Of a stretch of DNA of 64,000 bases, positions 37,701 to 49,900 are shown one piece after another. Position 1 is the stretch's first letter. Each line of letters opens with the position of its first letter. Source of the stretch: Rhea pennata (lineage: Eukaryota > Chordata > Aves > Rheiformes > Rheidae); the NCBI RefSeq assembly GCF_028389875.1, contig NC_084702.1, positions 73,009,582 through 73,073,581 on the forward strand, written 5' to 3'. A program made the translations under genes and the position numbers. The notes beneath the pieces were generated by a model. That model worked only from the letters and a program-made list of their open reading frames with translations, was not told the DNA's origin and did no database searches.

Positions 37701-40700
37701 TCTGCTATGTTTAAACCAGTAAGGTTTAAGGAAAGATTAAAAAAAAAAAAAGTTTTCCATTGCTGATTTCGTGATTCCTCCAGCTTCTTGACTTCTAAGG
37801 GATCAAGTCTCCCGATTCAAATAGTCCCTGAGAAAATGTTAAGTTACCTTGGTAATTACTGTCCTTAAAAAGAAATTTTGAAATGCTTTAAAAGCAGATT
37901 CCCTTGTAATAAGAGACAGTACAGGTGTGAAACAGTGTGCTCCAGTGAGCCGGAGATAACTCCCCATTTTTCCACCTCTGTGCCTTTGGTACCAATCTCT
38001 GGTAACTTCACTTTAGCAGCATGGTTGCAGAGTGTTAACTTCTACTGTATATGGTGAGAATACAGGTTATATCACTATGGACCATTTTGCTACACTTTTT
38101 CACAGATATACTTGTCTGGGAGGAACTGTGACTCTCCCCTCGTGTCACATGGAAGTATTTTGGATGAAGCCTTTGTGATAAATTAGGGAATATTGTCAGC
38201 CAGAAACAGGTGGAGCTCTATTTTACAAATCTGCAGGTGGCTAACAATAAAAATGATGAAAGATGTAGTCAGTTATGTTATTAGCTAAAGGTTGGTGAGG
38301 CCATGAGAGCAAAGGGGTGTGTGGGTACTATGGGAATTGGGAGGGTTCAAAAACTGAGGGGGAGACAAGAACATTGCTTTCAAGCACTGTCAGTTGGTAA
38401 AATCAAGAAGTGGAAGTCTTGCTGGGCTAGAGCTGTTCTAGAGATGGTTCTTTCAAAATTTGGAACTTCAACGCCCTTTTCTTGCTTGCAGCTTACTTTG
38501 ACAGCTTGTAAGGTCTGGGAGCACCCACATTTTCAGCAATCAAGACCCTGTCAGTGCCTGAGGCTCCCTGTGTCATCTGCGTCTTCATTTAATCTTCTAT
38601 GCCTCCTGGGTCAAGGCCATGTCAGGGCCCAACACTACATATCCTATCTGTCTTGCAGGAAGTGGGAGATATGCCTCCTTTGTGAACTGTGCTGAGCGGT
38701 GAGCTGCTGGGTGTTTTATTGGTGAGTTATGAACTTTTTGCCAACAGACCCTGGGAGGTCTTCCTAGTAGAAATGAGGACCATGGGGAACTGAGGCCCCT
38801 TTAGCATTCAATATTAGGTGGTGAGGAGGATTATACATGGCGAGTGGGCTGCTTAAGATAGTGGATAAAAGCTTCTGAGTATTCTCTGTGTCCTCGTTCA
38901 GCTGGGTCCTGTTCTCTTTCGTTTGAGGTAGAAAGGTAAGCAGATATGATAGAGAAGAGCCTTGTCTAAGTACCTGAATAGGGAAGGATTGGGAGGTTCC
39001 AAATCTCCATTAAAGCTTTGATTTGGCAACATCACAAAATCCTGCAGTTAGCCAACCTGTATGTAAATGCACTGTGGACAGCTAAAGAGCCTCTTTTCTT
39101 CTCTTCCTCTGTCATATTTTGCAATGCATATTATTTGCTTACAATTCAGGTCTGTCTCATAGTCTCTCTGGTAAGAGCATATTGAGGAAAGTCATCTCCT
39201 TTCCTAGTAATTTTCTCAGCTTCTCTTGATCATTAACATGCTGGAAATCACTTGAAAGAAACACTGCAATTTTTTAAGGGATTTTATTCATTTATTCATC
39301 AAGGTTAAGGACCCTGAAAAACTGCTGTCTACATCTTTTAGCACTTACTTCTTTCAAATCTCGTATACATTATAGTCCTCAATCTGGAGTTCTCTTTTGC
39401 TATGAGGTTTTCTCAGCCTGTATCTTTTGTTGCAGTCTTAATGTACAATAAACCCCTTTAAAATTAGTTATACTGCTATAGTTGTCAGGAGAACTCAAGT
39501 GATTTGATGAATTTAGTAAGAATTCCAGGCTGCGAAACAGATACAATGAAATTCTCTCCCTCATCATACTTGCCTCATTATTAAACCTCCAGTTTATAGT
39601 GTGCAGACAGTCGCACACTATAATTGAGGTTGAATTGCCATTCTTATTATAAATCCCCTTTTCTTGTGTGCTCATAACTTCAGGCAACACGTGGGCTGAA
39701 ACTGCGTGTGCTCACTTTTAGACCACAGTAGAATATTTAACTCCATGATCTATGGGCTTTAGCTCTGCTGCTGTGCTCTGCTGCCCTATATATTTCACAC
39801 TAACTGGAGCTTCTGGTAAGATAAAACACAAAAGCTGATCAGCCTTGCCTAACTTAGGCACTAGACTTGCACCTATGTTTTAGGTAGCTAGAGAGGCCAT
39901 TGCCCTGAAGGAAGTATTGATGTTTGCTGTCTAGCCATCTGAGGGTGTTTATCAAGGCCCTTTACAGGAAGAACCTGTCTGCTGACTTAAGTGACAGAAG
40001 TACCTCAAAAGCCTTGAAAAACACCCAACCCTGCCTTATTGACTGGACAGGAAATTTAGGTATTTCCTTCATTACATGCCCAGAATTACACCCAGGTGAA
40101 TCCCAGCAGGACCCTTCCTGTGCTTCCTTCCTTAGGGTCACTGAGCTCTACAAGTTCAGTCTGAATTTCTGTAATATTACCATAGGGGCTTTAAAACTGG
40201 TAACTGATTGCATTCTGACTCAGAGCAAGTCTGTTAACCCCCCAGTGCCAGGGAGAAGGACCTCCTTTCCTTTCTTTGTGTACTACAGTTGTTCTTCATC
40301 CCCTCAGCTTTGCTGCCTTCTCTGCAGCCTGCGAACAGTGGGAAAGCAGAAAACACCTTAGTGGGAGCGCGTTGAAGGAAGGGCTTGGATGTGCACCTAC
40401 AGCGAATAAGCCACGTTGGTGCTGGTCAGTTCAAATGGAGATTTCTGTGTTGCATCTTATCTTGTAGCCGGGGCAAGAAGAAGGGAACGGTCTCATGGCT
40501 ACAGCACTCAATAAGGTTGTGAAGGTTTGACGCACAGTTCTGCTGTTTGCCACAGTTTGTGTGTATGTTTTTGGAAAGACAGGTAAAGTCCCTTGACTAA
40601 AGCTCTGTTGACTGAAATGGGAGTGTAGATCTCATGCTCAGATTATGTGCCTACCTGCAGACAAGGAAAGCTCGATGGGATCCTTCCCACTATAACTGTG

Positions 40701-43700
40701 CTCGGAGGAAACCAGAATGCCTACAAAGATGGAATACACTGCGGTGTCCTGAGGCAGACCTCTACTCCCTGTCCTATTCATTCTCCACAAGCAAAGGAAG
40801 TGTTCCCTATCCGTGGCTGCAGCACAGTGGCTTACCTTAGGTGCCTTCATGAAGAGAACGTCAGAGCTGAGAGTCTGCAGAAACTCTTGCTGAGAGTTTT
40901 GGGAGAGAGGTGTGAGGGATAAAGAAAAACTAGTGCATATTTGTCAAGAAACCTGAGCCAAAAGGATTTATGTTAAGAGGAATTTTTTTGGCAGTTATGA
41001 GAGATCACATAAAAAATAAGACACACATACTCATGTATTTATAATGGGAGAAGGAGGTAGAGGAAAGAAATTTATGTGAAAAGGAAATTTTTCAGTTGGG
41101 AAGTATGAGGTAGAGAAATGAATGACACCTTACAGCAAAACAAACCTCAGACCAAGACTGGACCTATCTGCACATGACTGTGGTAGGGGACTGAGTACAT
41201 TTGATGCAGTCTGTCAGGGAAGCAGTAGCTGTTCACTAAATCCCTCTCTGCCCTTGCTGTCATGGTCCTACAGCTGCTGGTGGAGTAGACAGCATTTATC
41301 CCTAGCTTTTTATTACCAACCCTTGGCTGGAGAGCTTCATCCTTTAGCAGAGAGGGAAACCTGTGCCTGTTTCTGGCATTCTGTTGTCTTAACAATTCAC
41401 CTTGATAAACAGTCCAGCTAAAACCTAGGGCTGTGAGCTCTCTGGACAGGCTTTCCTCCCGTGCTCTTGCTGTGGGAGGGAGCGTGTGGCAGGGGGCTGA
41501 GCATGCAGGAGCGCGTGGTAAGATCTGAAGATACTGTGGCAATGTTCGCAGAGCTCATCTGTCAGTGCCCCAAATGACTTCCAAATCATCTTCCATTTGT
41601 ATGGCTCAGCCTGAGTGCTTTCTCACACCTCTCCCCCAGTTTCTTTGCTCTCCGAATGCTACTTGTAGGAGTCAAAAGTGAAGTGACAGAGCCTAAGAAA
41701 ATGGGAAAAATAAAGACTGCATTTCTTTGAAAATCTCAAAGGGCCCTTCTTGCATAGTTTGTTCCTCTCCTGATAGCTGTCTCTGTCTGCACTTAAGGTG
41801 CTGTGATCAACTGCATTGAGAATTACTCTTGTGTCAGCAAGGTGAGTGGTTCTCACTTTCTGAATGCTAACTATCCAGCTGTGGATCCATCTACGATAAT
41901 GAAAATCCTCTGGATCTGTCCCCAGTGTGACACTTCTGACTCAGATATGGGCTTTAGTCAGTGTGCTGGATGGCAGTCAGTGTTGCGCCAGAGTGGGGAG
42001 TTTTGTGATCTCTGGCTCCCAGGACACCAGCCCTGCAGATTTTGGGAGTCAGACTCAGATACGAGGTGAAGCGGGCAGGCTATGGCTGTGTGGTTATTTC
42101 TGTACAACATGAGAGATGATGTGCATCATATCAGATGGTGCTAATGGTGGGATGAGAGCCCTTGTAGTGCTTTCCCTGACAGATCTCTCCTAAGTACAGT
42201 CCTGGCTTTCAAGGTCTTCATGCTGCTGAGTTAAGACTTCTGGTGTTGTGAGGTGGACCTTGGAAGCTCTCAGATTCCCAGCACAGGCTGTGTGTCTCTA
42301 ACTCCCAGACATTCTCTTAAGAAATCCGTACTGAGCTAAAGACCTTGGAAGCAAAGCCCTAACTGGCCTGCTGGGATGCTGCTGGGGAGCCAAGAGTCTT
42401 CCCACTGTAATCCTGCCTTTCTTTGGGTAGAAACTAGTTGAAACAGAAGTATTGCCATCCCAATGAACTCTGCAATATGCAAAAGTATTTCTTTAGCTGA
42501 AAAAGTCTGAAGCTATTTTTCTGTAGAAAAGGGGGTGAATGACTTTAGTTGCTCAGTAGACTGGGACTACAGGCACAGTGTGGAAAAGCGGACAAACATA
42601 AGTAAATCTATGAGAATTTTGCTCCATGGGTGCATTGGAGATGAGGGAAAAGCTAAAGTGAGGGAAGAAAAGTGCCTCCTGTGCTGCTAACATGGTTGAT
42701 TTTACTTGATATAACCTTTATTTTGGATCACAAGGCTTAAAGACTTCTTTAACATCATTTCATGCATTTCAAACATGTCTGTATGACATGCATTAGAATC
42801 TGCACTCTCAGAAAGATGGTGGTACTTCCCAGAATGGTGTACGTACGTTTTGTGCATATGTCAGGAATCCTGACACTAAAGCCAAAGCGCTTTATAGCAC
42901 GACGCTCCTCTCTTGTAATGGCAAGGGGAACTGGGAATGAGTTCTCCAGACTGCTCAGTATCAGTAACCTTAATAACTCCTTTCAAATCCTTTTCCCAAG
43001 TAGTAGTTCTGGCAATCACTGTCCACATTTGCTTGGATTGGGCAGAGTTTTAAAAAGTAGATTGGCTGGAATAAGGTAGCTCTGAGCTTTGCTCACAGCA
43101 TTGCCCCTAATAACTCTGTGAAGTATTTCTGCAGCCACTAAAGCTATTCTGAATTTCTAATGAATTTGAAAATCATACCTCTGGAATGGAAAACAAGCTC
43201 TGTCTGCTCTAGAGACAGTGAGTAATGGGGGTCAACTCCAGACTCTACAAATGAAGATAAGGCGTTTTGCCACTCTTTGGATAAATCTGAAATCCCCTCT
43301 GTTTGAACACTGTCACTAAGAAAATTCTACTACTCTCCAGTTTTGACTGTCTGTAAGAAGGTTGTAAGCTAGATAACTAGGAACACACATTTTAAGCTAA
43401 ATGGTTTTTCTGTTTCCAAAGACTAGCTGCGTGCTGGATTTTGATATAAATTTGTATGTACAAAAATATAAGAAATATATGTATAAGCCTAGGAAGACAA
43501 GTCCCATGGAACCTTGCTCACCTATCTCCATCTCATAATTGTATTCTTCTGATCCAGCCTTCCTCTAATAAATTAACTTTCCTCTGTAGAAACTTGGCAG
43601 CAAGCAGGTGGCCAGTGTATTGCATCTGTTGTTTGACAAGCACTGTCATACGATTTTTCTTTGTTCCTTTGATTAGTTTTTGTCTGCTGTTTTTTTTTCC

Positions 43701-46095
43701 TCAGTTAGATTGTAACTTTCGTGGATTAGGCATCATCCTCTGCTCTGTGTTTATGCAGTGCCTGCAATGAAGGATTTTGGGTACCTGTACAGTGAAACAA
43801 GTCAGATTATGGCCACTGGAGATGGACAAAACTTCCCTGCTAAAATATTTTCCACAAAGAAAGGTTGATTTTGCCTCCTTCTCCATCCTTCCCCTCCCTG
43901 GTTATTACTAATAAGAAAATTGTTTCATTTTGGGTCTGCCTAACTTAAAGGACTTGCCTATTGGCATTAGGGTCCAGTCAGGGTCAACTGTACTTCCATT
44001 CTCCCCTACTGGCCCTTCTCCTTAGCTGCACACTATTTCCTACAAAATACTGAAATAACCTGCTGGTTGGCAACTTCCGTGGAAAGTTCTGCTGCTTATG
44101 AATCAACAGTTTGTGTCATTTTAAAGTTTCTATAGTTTGAATGTTTTGGCCTCATCTGGGCTAAAAAATAAATGTTTTGCTAGCTAGTATTCTTTTTTTT
44201 CCCTCAATGAAGCCTACAGGGGAAAATGCGTGGGAGATTTTGCTACCGTCTTCCTTCCCCACAAAGTTCAAGTAGGTCAAATGCTACTGTCGATGATCTA
44301 CTTTTAGTTTTACTCCTCCAAATCTCTTGGACTTGACTTTACAAGTCCTTTAATGTCACTTCACACTGTAGTGGGAGGAAGTGAAAATTACAGGCCACAG
44401 GCAGGGTTCCAAAAAGTGCTCTCTCTTTCTCAGAAAAGGGCTGGCATCTTTCCATGGGCCTTCATTGTATTTTATAGCCATACTACAGTATTTAACAGCA
44501 TAATTTAGGAAGTGTTGGTACTCCATAGCAGAGTGTGGAGAAACCGTCTTATTCAACCTCTGGCAACGTGCACTGATTCAAATAACATATTGTGAGGTAA
44601 CATTAATGTTTTCTGGAAATGAAATTGGAATCAGAAATGCCCTTATTGGCTGTCAGCATAAATACTGGTGTCATCCTGATCAGCAAGCAGAATTCAAGAC
44701 CTTTTAGCCTTATAAGGTGACTCTCTTTCAGAACTTCATGTTCTAATTCCTTCCCCATTAAATTAACTGCCCCAAAATCTAGGCACACATTCCACTTTCA
44801 TACTTGAGACAAACATGATCTTTTTTGTTGCTCTTCATGCCACAACTCTGTCTACTTTTATGTACTAGAAGATTATTTATTCACTAGTATTGTGCATGGT
44901 TATATCTGAGAGCATTTAAATATCTGAATTATGTCTTTCAGTTTATAAAATGCATGAAATGCTTAAAGAAAATCAAAGTCCTTGCTGTAGATTAAGAATA
45001 TATCCTAAATGCATTTTAGAAGACCCGATGCAACACAAATTCTGAGTGAAACCATTTCCCACCCTTCCAATTATGGTGCCTATTCATTCCTCACGCACTT
45101 TAGATGCTTGGAAGGGGATGGATCTGGCTGGGTTCCTAGATTATCATCTGATTTAGGGTATTCTAAACATAGAGGGAAGAAAAAATGTTAACTCTTTTGA
45201 GTTGTCACAGAGACCGTTTTGTGTTTACCTCTGCCCTACAGCCACCATGGAACGTGGAACGTGTCTTACAGGCATATGAGGAAGGTCCCTTGTCAGACTG
45301 GGGGGAGGAAGCATCAGTTGCATTAGAAGTTGGTCAGATATTGTCTCTCAAAGAGATTTTAGCTTGTTCTCCAGCCCAAAAGGCTACAATAGTTCTTCAT
45401 AATTTCTATCAATCAGTTGCATCAGACTTTGTACCCAGAATAAAAAGACATCATACCCATGTAATATCATTCTTCACAGTTATAATCACAATGTCAAGCC
45501 CTTCCTCCAGGACTGGTGCAGTTTGGTCTACCCTCTCCTACTTTTTGATCTGTAGCCAGGTCTAGTAGGAGCATTGTTTGCTTGTCAGACAGGAGGTGGT
45601 GACAGTTCCTGGAGTCACCCTTGTTGCAGCTCAGTGATGAGCTCTAATACTGAGGGTGCACATGTACCCTTCTGCCTTCAGTTCACAGATATTAACACTG
45701 AAGTTGGCCTGAAGAGGGCAGCCACTAATAAGCTATCCAGTGTGCCTATGTGAAACACTCTTTTCTTCATTGGGTGGAACTGGAACTACCCTATGGAGCA
45801 GGTACTGCCCACAGCATGGTCTGGAGTCCTTGTCCCTCAGTACATTTAACAGTTCACACAAGTGCTTGTTTACACCATCCTTCCTGCCCACAATGGTTTC
45901 CCTTGAAAAGAAATCCAGTCCAGAAGGGAGATGCAGTAAACTCTGGTATATCTACCAGGTTGGAAAGTGTGAGGGGAGTGCTGCATTGTATGTCTGTCCC
46001 ATAACGTAGGTTCAAATGTGGTTGTGCAGGTCTACGTGTATAGCTTTTGATATTTTAAATTCATAAAAAAACAAGGGACATGACTGGAAAACAGT
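31746..46095. other. Long non-coding stretch, no gene supported
   Basis: This 14-kb stretch contains a C12 run (36363-36374), T-rich segments near 37300-37380 and many short open frames on both strands. The longest is 184 codons (35130-35684, minus). None shows a recognisable domain, and no CpG island or clear splice-bounded exon set was seen. A 126-codon frame at 45185-45565 is described in the findings because it begins near an acceptor-like site. An isolated 'gtccagttctggg' at about 32293 may be another very old CR1 remnant. Confidence 0.45.
36363..36374. repeat. C12 homopolymer
   Basis: Twelve C bases in a row flanked by A-rich sequence. Likely length-variable. Confidence 0.9.
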
Positions 46096-46160
46096 CCTGC
46101 TTCAAGTAGGAGGTTGGACTAGAAAACCATAGAGGTCCTTTTCCATTGGCATTGCTGTGA
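46096..46160 (+). mobile_element. Degenerate CR1 3' end
   Basis: The text 'cctgcttcaagtaggaggtt', 'ggactagaaaaccatagagg' and 'tccttttcc' is a mutated CR1 3' terminus, with GATGATCTCC changed to AAAACCATAG. The usual ATTCTATG tail is replaced by 'attgctgtgatgtgaattct'. It lies tail-to-tail with the younger CR1 copy that begins about 90 bp to the right on the other strand. Confidence 0.7.
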
Positions 46161-46249
46161 TGTGAATTCTGTACCTGCTCTAGCTGGGAAGTTTGAAGGG
46201 ATGATGTCTATGCTAGTAACATACCCACAGATTTACACACATTTACAGC

Positions 46250-46950
46250 AATCATAGAATCATAGAATCAGTAAGGTTGGAAGGGACCTCGGGAGATCAT
46301 CTAGTCCGACTGCCCTGCTCAAGCAGGGTCACCTAGAGCATGTTAGACAGGGTTGTGTCCAGGTGGACCTTGAAGATCTCCACAGAAGGAGACTCCACAA
46401 CCTCTCTGGGCAACCTGTGCCAGCGCTTCGTCACTCTCACAGTGAAAAAATTCCCCCTCACGTTCAGGCGGAACTTCCTGTGCTTCAATCTCTGCCCATT
46501 GCCTCTTGTCCTGTCACACGGGACAACTGAAAAGAGTTTGGCACCATCCCCTTGACACTCTCCCTTCAGGTGCTTATACACATTGATAAGATCCCCCCTC
46601 AGTCTTCTCTTCCCCAGGCTGAAGAGGCCCAGCTCTCGCAGCCGTTCCTCACAGGGCAGATGCTCCAGCCCTCTGATCATCTTTGTAGCCCTACGCTGGA
46701 CTCTCTCCAGTACCTCTGTGTCTCTCTTGTCCTGGGGAGCCCAGAACTGGACACAGTACTTGAGATGAGGCCTCTCCAGGGCTGAGTAGAGCGGCAGGAT
46801 CACCTCCCTTGACCTGCTGGCAACACTCTTCCCAATGCACCACAGGAGACCATTGGCCTTCTTGGCCAAAAGAGCACATTGCTGGCTCATGGTCAACTTG
46901 TCATCCACCAGCACTCCCAGGTCTTTCTCTGCAGAGCTGCTCTGCAGAAG
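46250..46950 (-). mobile_element. CR1 LINE, 5'-truncated, with intact 193-codon ORF2 end
   Basis: A CR1 element of about 700 bp on the minus strand. At the plus-strand left end, 'atcatagaatcatagaatca' is the reverse of the ATTCTATG tail, followed by 'ggttggaagggacctcggga'. The truncated 5' end lies near 46950, within ORF2. The whole retained coding part is open and all other features agree with the CR1 3' terminus. Its close relation to the 7851-8552 copy, including nearly the same truncation point, suggests one subfamily. No clear target-site duplication was found. Confidence 0.97.
46333..46914 (-). pseudogene. CR1 ORF2 C-terminal fragment, open reading frame
   Basis: An uninterrupted 193-codon frame encodes the C-terminal part of the CR1 ORF2 protein, past the reverse-transcriptase catalytic site. 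Recognisable pieces in order are [20 protein letters not shown], then [47 protein letters not shown] and [20 protein letters not shown]. It ends SNML before the stop. The endonuclease and the FADD-containing palm are missing because the element is 5'-truncated, so this is a dead remnant despite being open. The ATG is simply an internal Met of ORF2. The lack of stops marks it as the youngest LINE copy in the window. It has no host function that I can infer. Confidence 0.93.
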
Positions 46951-49900
46951 GTCAGTAGCATATTTCCTCTATAGCTTTCACCTGAAGTTATCAAAATAGG
47001 CAAGTCAGTATTTTAACAAGAACAAGTTAGCTGGGCAATGAACTCACCTTTGTACTTTTAAAATTTTCACTTATGAGCCTCAAAGCCAATATGAGGTAAT
47101 AGTATATGTCATTTCACAAATGGGCGAAGTGAAGTGATGTAACCCAGAAGCGGTGAGGAGTAACACTACCATGCACTAACCACTGGTCCATACACTTCTC
47201 TGAAGATGGCATGTGGCTTGGTAACTGTCCAGCACTACCATCTGCAGAGACTGAAACTCAATTGCTGTTAACGAGAATGAAATTATGGCAATATTAGCAT
47301 AATTGGAATGAGAAGAATCCTAGTTCAAAGATGATTGATGCCCACAGAAAGCTTTGGATGGAGGTAGAGAAGGAAGGTCCAAGAGTGTTGGCTCAGACTT
47401 TATTTACCTACAATTTCCCCAGGTACAGGAGAAAATGTTCTCAAAAAAAAAAAAAAAAAAAAAAAGAATAGAAAAGAAAAAGGTTTAATATGGCTACTGA
47501 CTGGTATTAAATAAATGATGCATGTTGGCAGAGCGATAGATGAGAATAGTGAAAAACACATTGTGAAAGGATCCAGAAGAATTGCTGTCATAAATCTCCC
47601 CAAACTATTCTAGTCAGAGAGAGGCTAAAAACTAAGTAGGTTACAGGGACTATAAGGAAAGGGGCTTTAGAAGAAACTCATTGCTCTGTAGATTCATTGA
47701 CACAAGTTTTGCCCATGTGTCCTGCCTCTTATACGAGGAGCAATGGTTGGCCAGGGAAAGGAAAGGGCTGTGAAGGCATGAAATTGCAACTTGGGTTGTT
47801 GGGCTTTGGGGTTTTATTTTTTATTTGAGGCAGGTTAAAGGAGCTCCAGGTGTTCTCTCTAGAAAAAAAGAGATTAGAAGGCAACATTAATCAAGTTTAC
47901 AACATATTCAAACGAGGAGATAAAGAGGAGAGAAAAAATACCCCTGAAATGTTTTTCTAATGAATGCATATTTTTTTAGCTGAGGAATTCACAGGGGTCG
48001 ACATGGAAAAAGACATATATATATGCAAAACTAGGGTTAGAAGACAAACTGGGATTATTTGCAAAGCTCATAAATAATTTAACTGTTGGAAGAAAAATGC
48101 ATCTTATTACCAAAGGAGTGACTCTAGGCCTGATAAAGTAAAGGGCTAAAGGAGATTTCATACAGAAGAATGACAGAGCACGGCTACTTGTGTGTTACAA
48201 TGTGTCGTATCAAGCATGGTTATTCTTGAGTAAAAACTGGGCATGTTGGGACAGGATATTCTGGTTTCTTTGACACGCTGAAATACTTGTACGCAGAGCT
48301 AAAGGACCTTTATGCTGGAAAGAAATTACAGTTGCTTGTTGACTTTTGTAAGGTGTTAGTGAAAGTGGTTGTAAATATTCCCATTAAATTTTCTGCTGTT
48401 GGCCATTGCTGAGTGCTTTTGACAACTCCACTTTTAAATGCCCAGAAGGAGTTTTACAAAGAACTAGTCACTGAAAAAATTCAGGAGCAGAAGTACCTTC
48501 TTCATCTGCATTTCTAGTTACCATGAAAATTGTGTAACTTCACAGTGACCAGGGCAGGTCATATAAGAGCTTAGTTATCTATTCTGCATGCACAGTTATC
48601 CATGCCGTTGTCACACTTACTCAGTCTTCACATCAGTCACTTTGTGCTGTTTAGTCATGCAGTCAAATGGCTAAAGTTCTCAAAGTCCCTGTTCCATATC
48701 ATTTCTGTTCCTATCAGGTGAGAACAACTAATACCTGCCCCTCTGGCTTGTATTCCAATTTTGTTTTATTGAACTTGAGCTATATTTTCATTGCCTTTGA
48801 AGTGACATTTCCGGACAATGAGAGAAGCCAGACTGTGAATCCCGAAGCTTGCTTCCTGTGAACCTATGCAGTCTTCATCTGTGCCCACCAGTGACTTAAC
48901 ACATCTATTGGCTGGCAGTTACCACTGCTCATCGCAAGGAAAAGGTATGGAATAACTGCAGTGCTTGCTCTTTGGTATGCAGAACCTGGCCTCGTGTGCA
49001 CTCCCTTAGGCTATTTCAAATGTAAGTCCAAAGTGTAGCCAATCATCTGTTTTACTTCCCATTGCACTGAACAGTTACTACATCCCAGCTGAGATTTAGT
49101 GGTTTCCATCTGCACTGAGGCAACTTCTAATTTTCTAATTCAGCCACATGTACTGTTTGCCCATAACTGTTACGTCCATCACCTGTGGAACAGACAAGGC
49201 TGTGGACTCCAGCTGCCTTGTACTAATCCCTGAGAAGCGAGATCTCACTCGTTATCTTGACTTATTTGCTAAAAGTGCAACAAAAACACTAGGTGGGCTA
49301 ACAAACAGTGATTTGGACCTATCTATCTGACCTAGGACAGTCAAAAGATTTCATAAATGATGGCTTACTGACTAGGTGGATGGCAACTAGCCATGGTATC
49401 ACTAGCAGTCTGATACAGAGGCAAAACAAGGTCCAACCTAACCATGCTTACTTACCCTCTCACCCTAGCTATCAGCAGTGGCACAGGACTCTGCCTGTGT
49501 TCCTTAGCTATTTTCAGTTAATGGGGAGGAGTGTTCATTTGTATCTGATGGATGAAAACCATTCCCAAAATTCAGTATTTGCAGATATAACCCCTGTATG
49601 GATGGAAAAATTCCCTGGTCTCTGATTAAACTGGATCAAGGCTATAAGTCTTTCAAGTAAGTGTGTTGCTTTACTTGGATTTCCTATCTCTAGAAAAATA
49701 AAACACCTTAAATGTACAGTGTTTCACCTAAACTCAACTTTCTCCTAGTACTGCAAAAGCTTGCTAGTCAAGCAGAGAAAATATATACTTAGTAAAACTT
49801 TAAGATCAGGCTTTTTAGCTGGAAAGCGAGAGGGTATAAATAAGCCAGCTATAGGGCAACTTCTGCTTAAACTGCAGAGCTTAATCTGCAGAGCTAGTTC

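Noticed and set aside
39924..40361. 145-codon plus-strand open frame
   Set aside because: No domain, unbalanced Ser/Cys/Leu content and no splice signals that I trust.
46340..46785. Plus-strand open frames across the 46.3-46.9 kb CR1 copy
   Set aside because: Antisense shadows of the minus-strand ORF2.
47443..47465. A23 run as the tail of a processed pseudogene
   Set aside because: No AATAAA at the proper distance and no gene-like sequence to the left.
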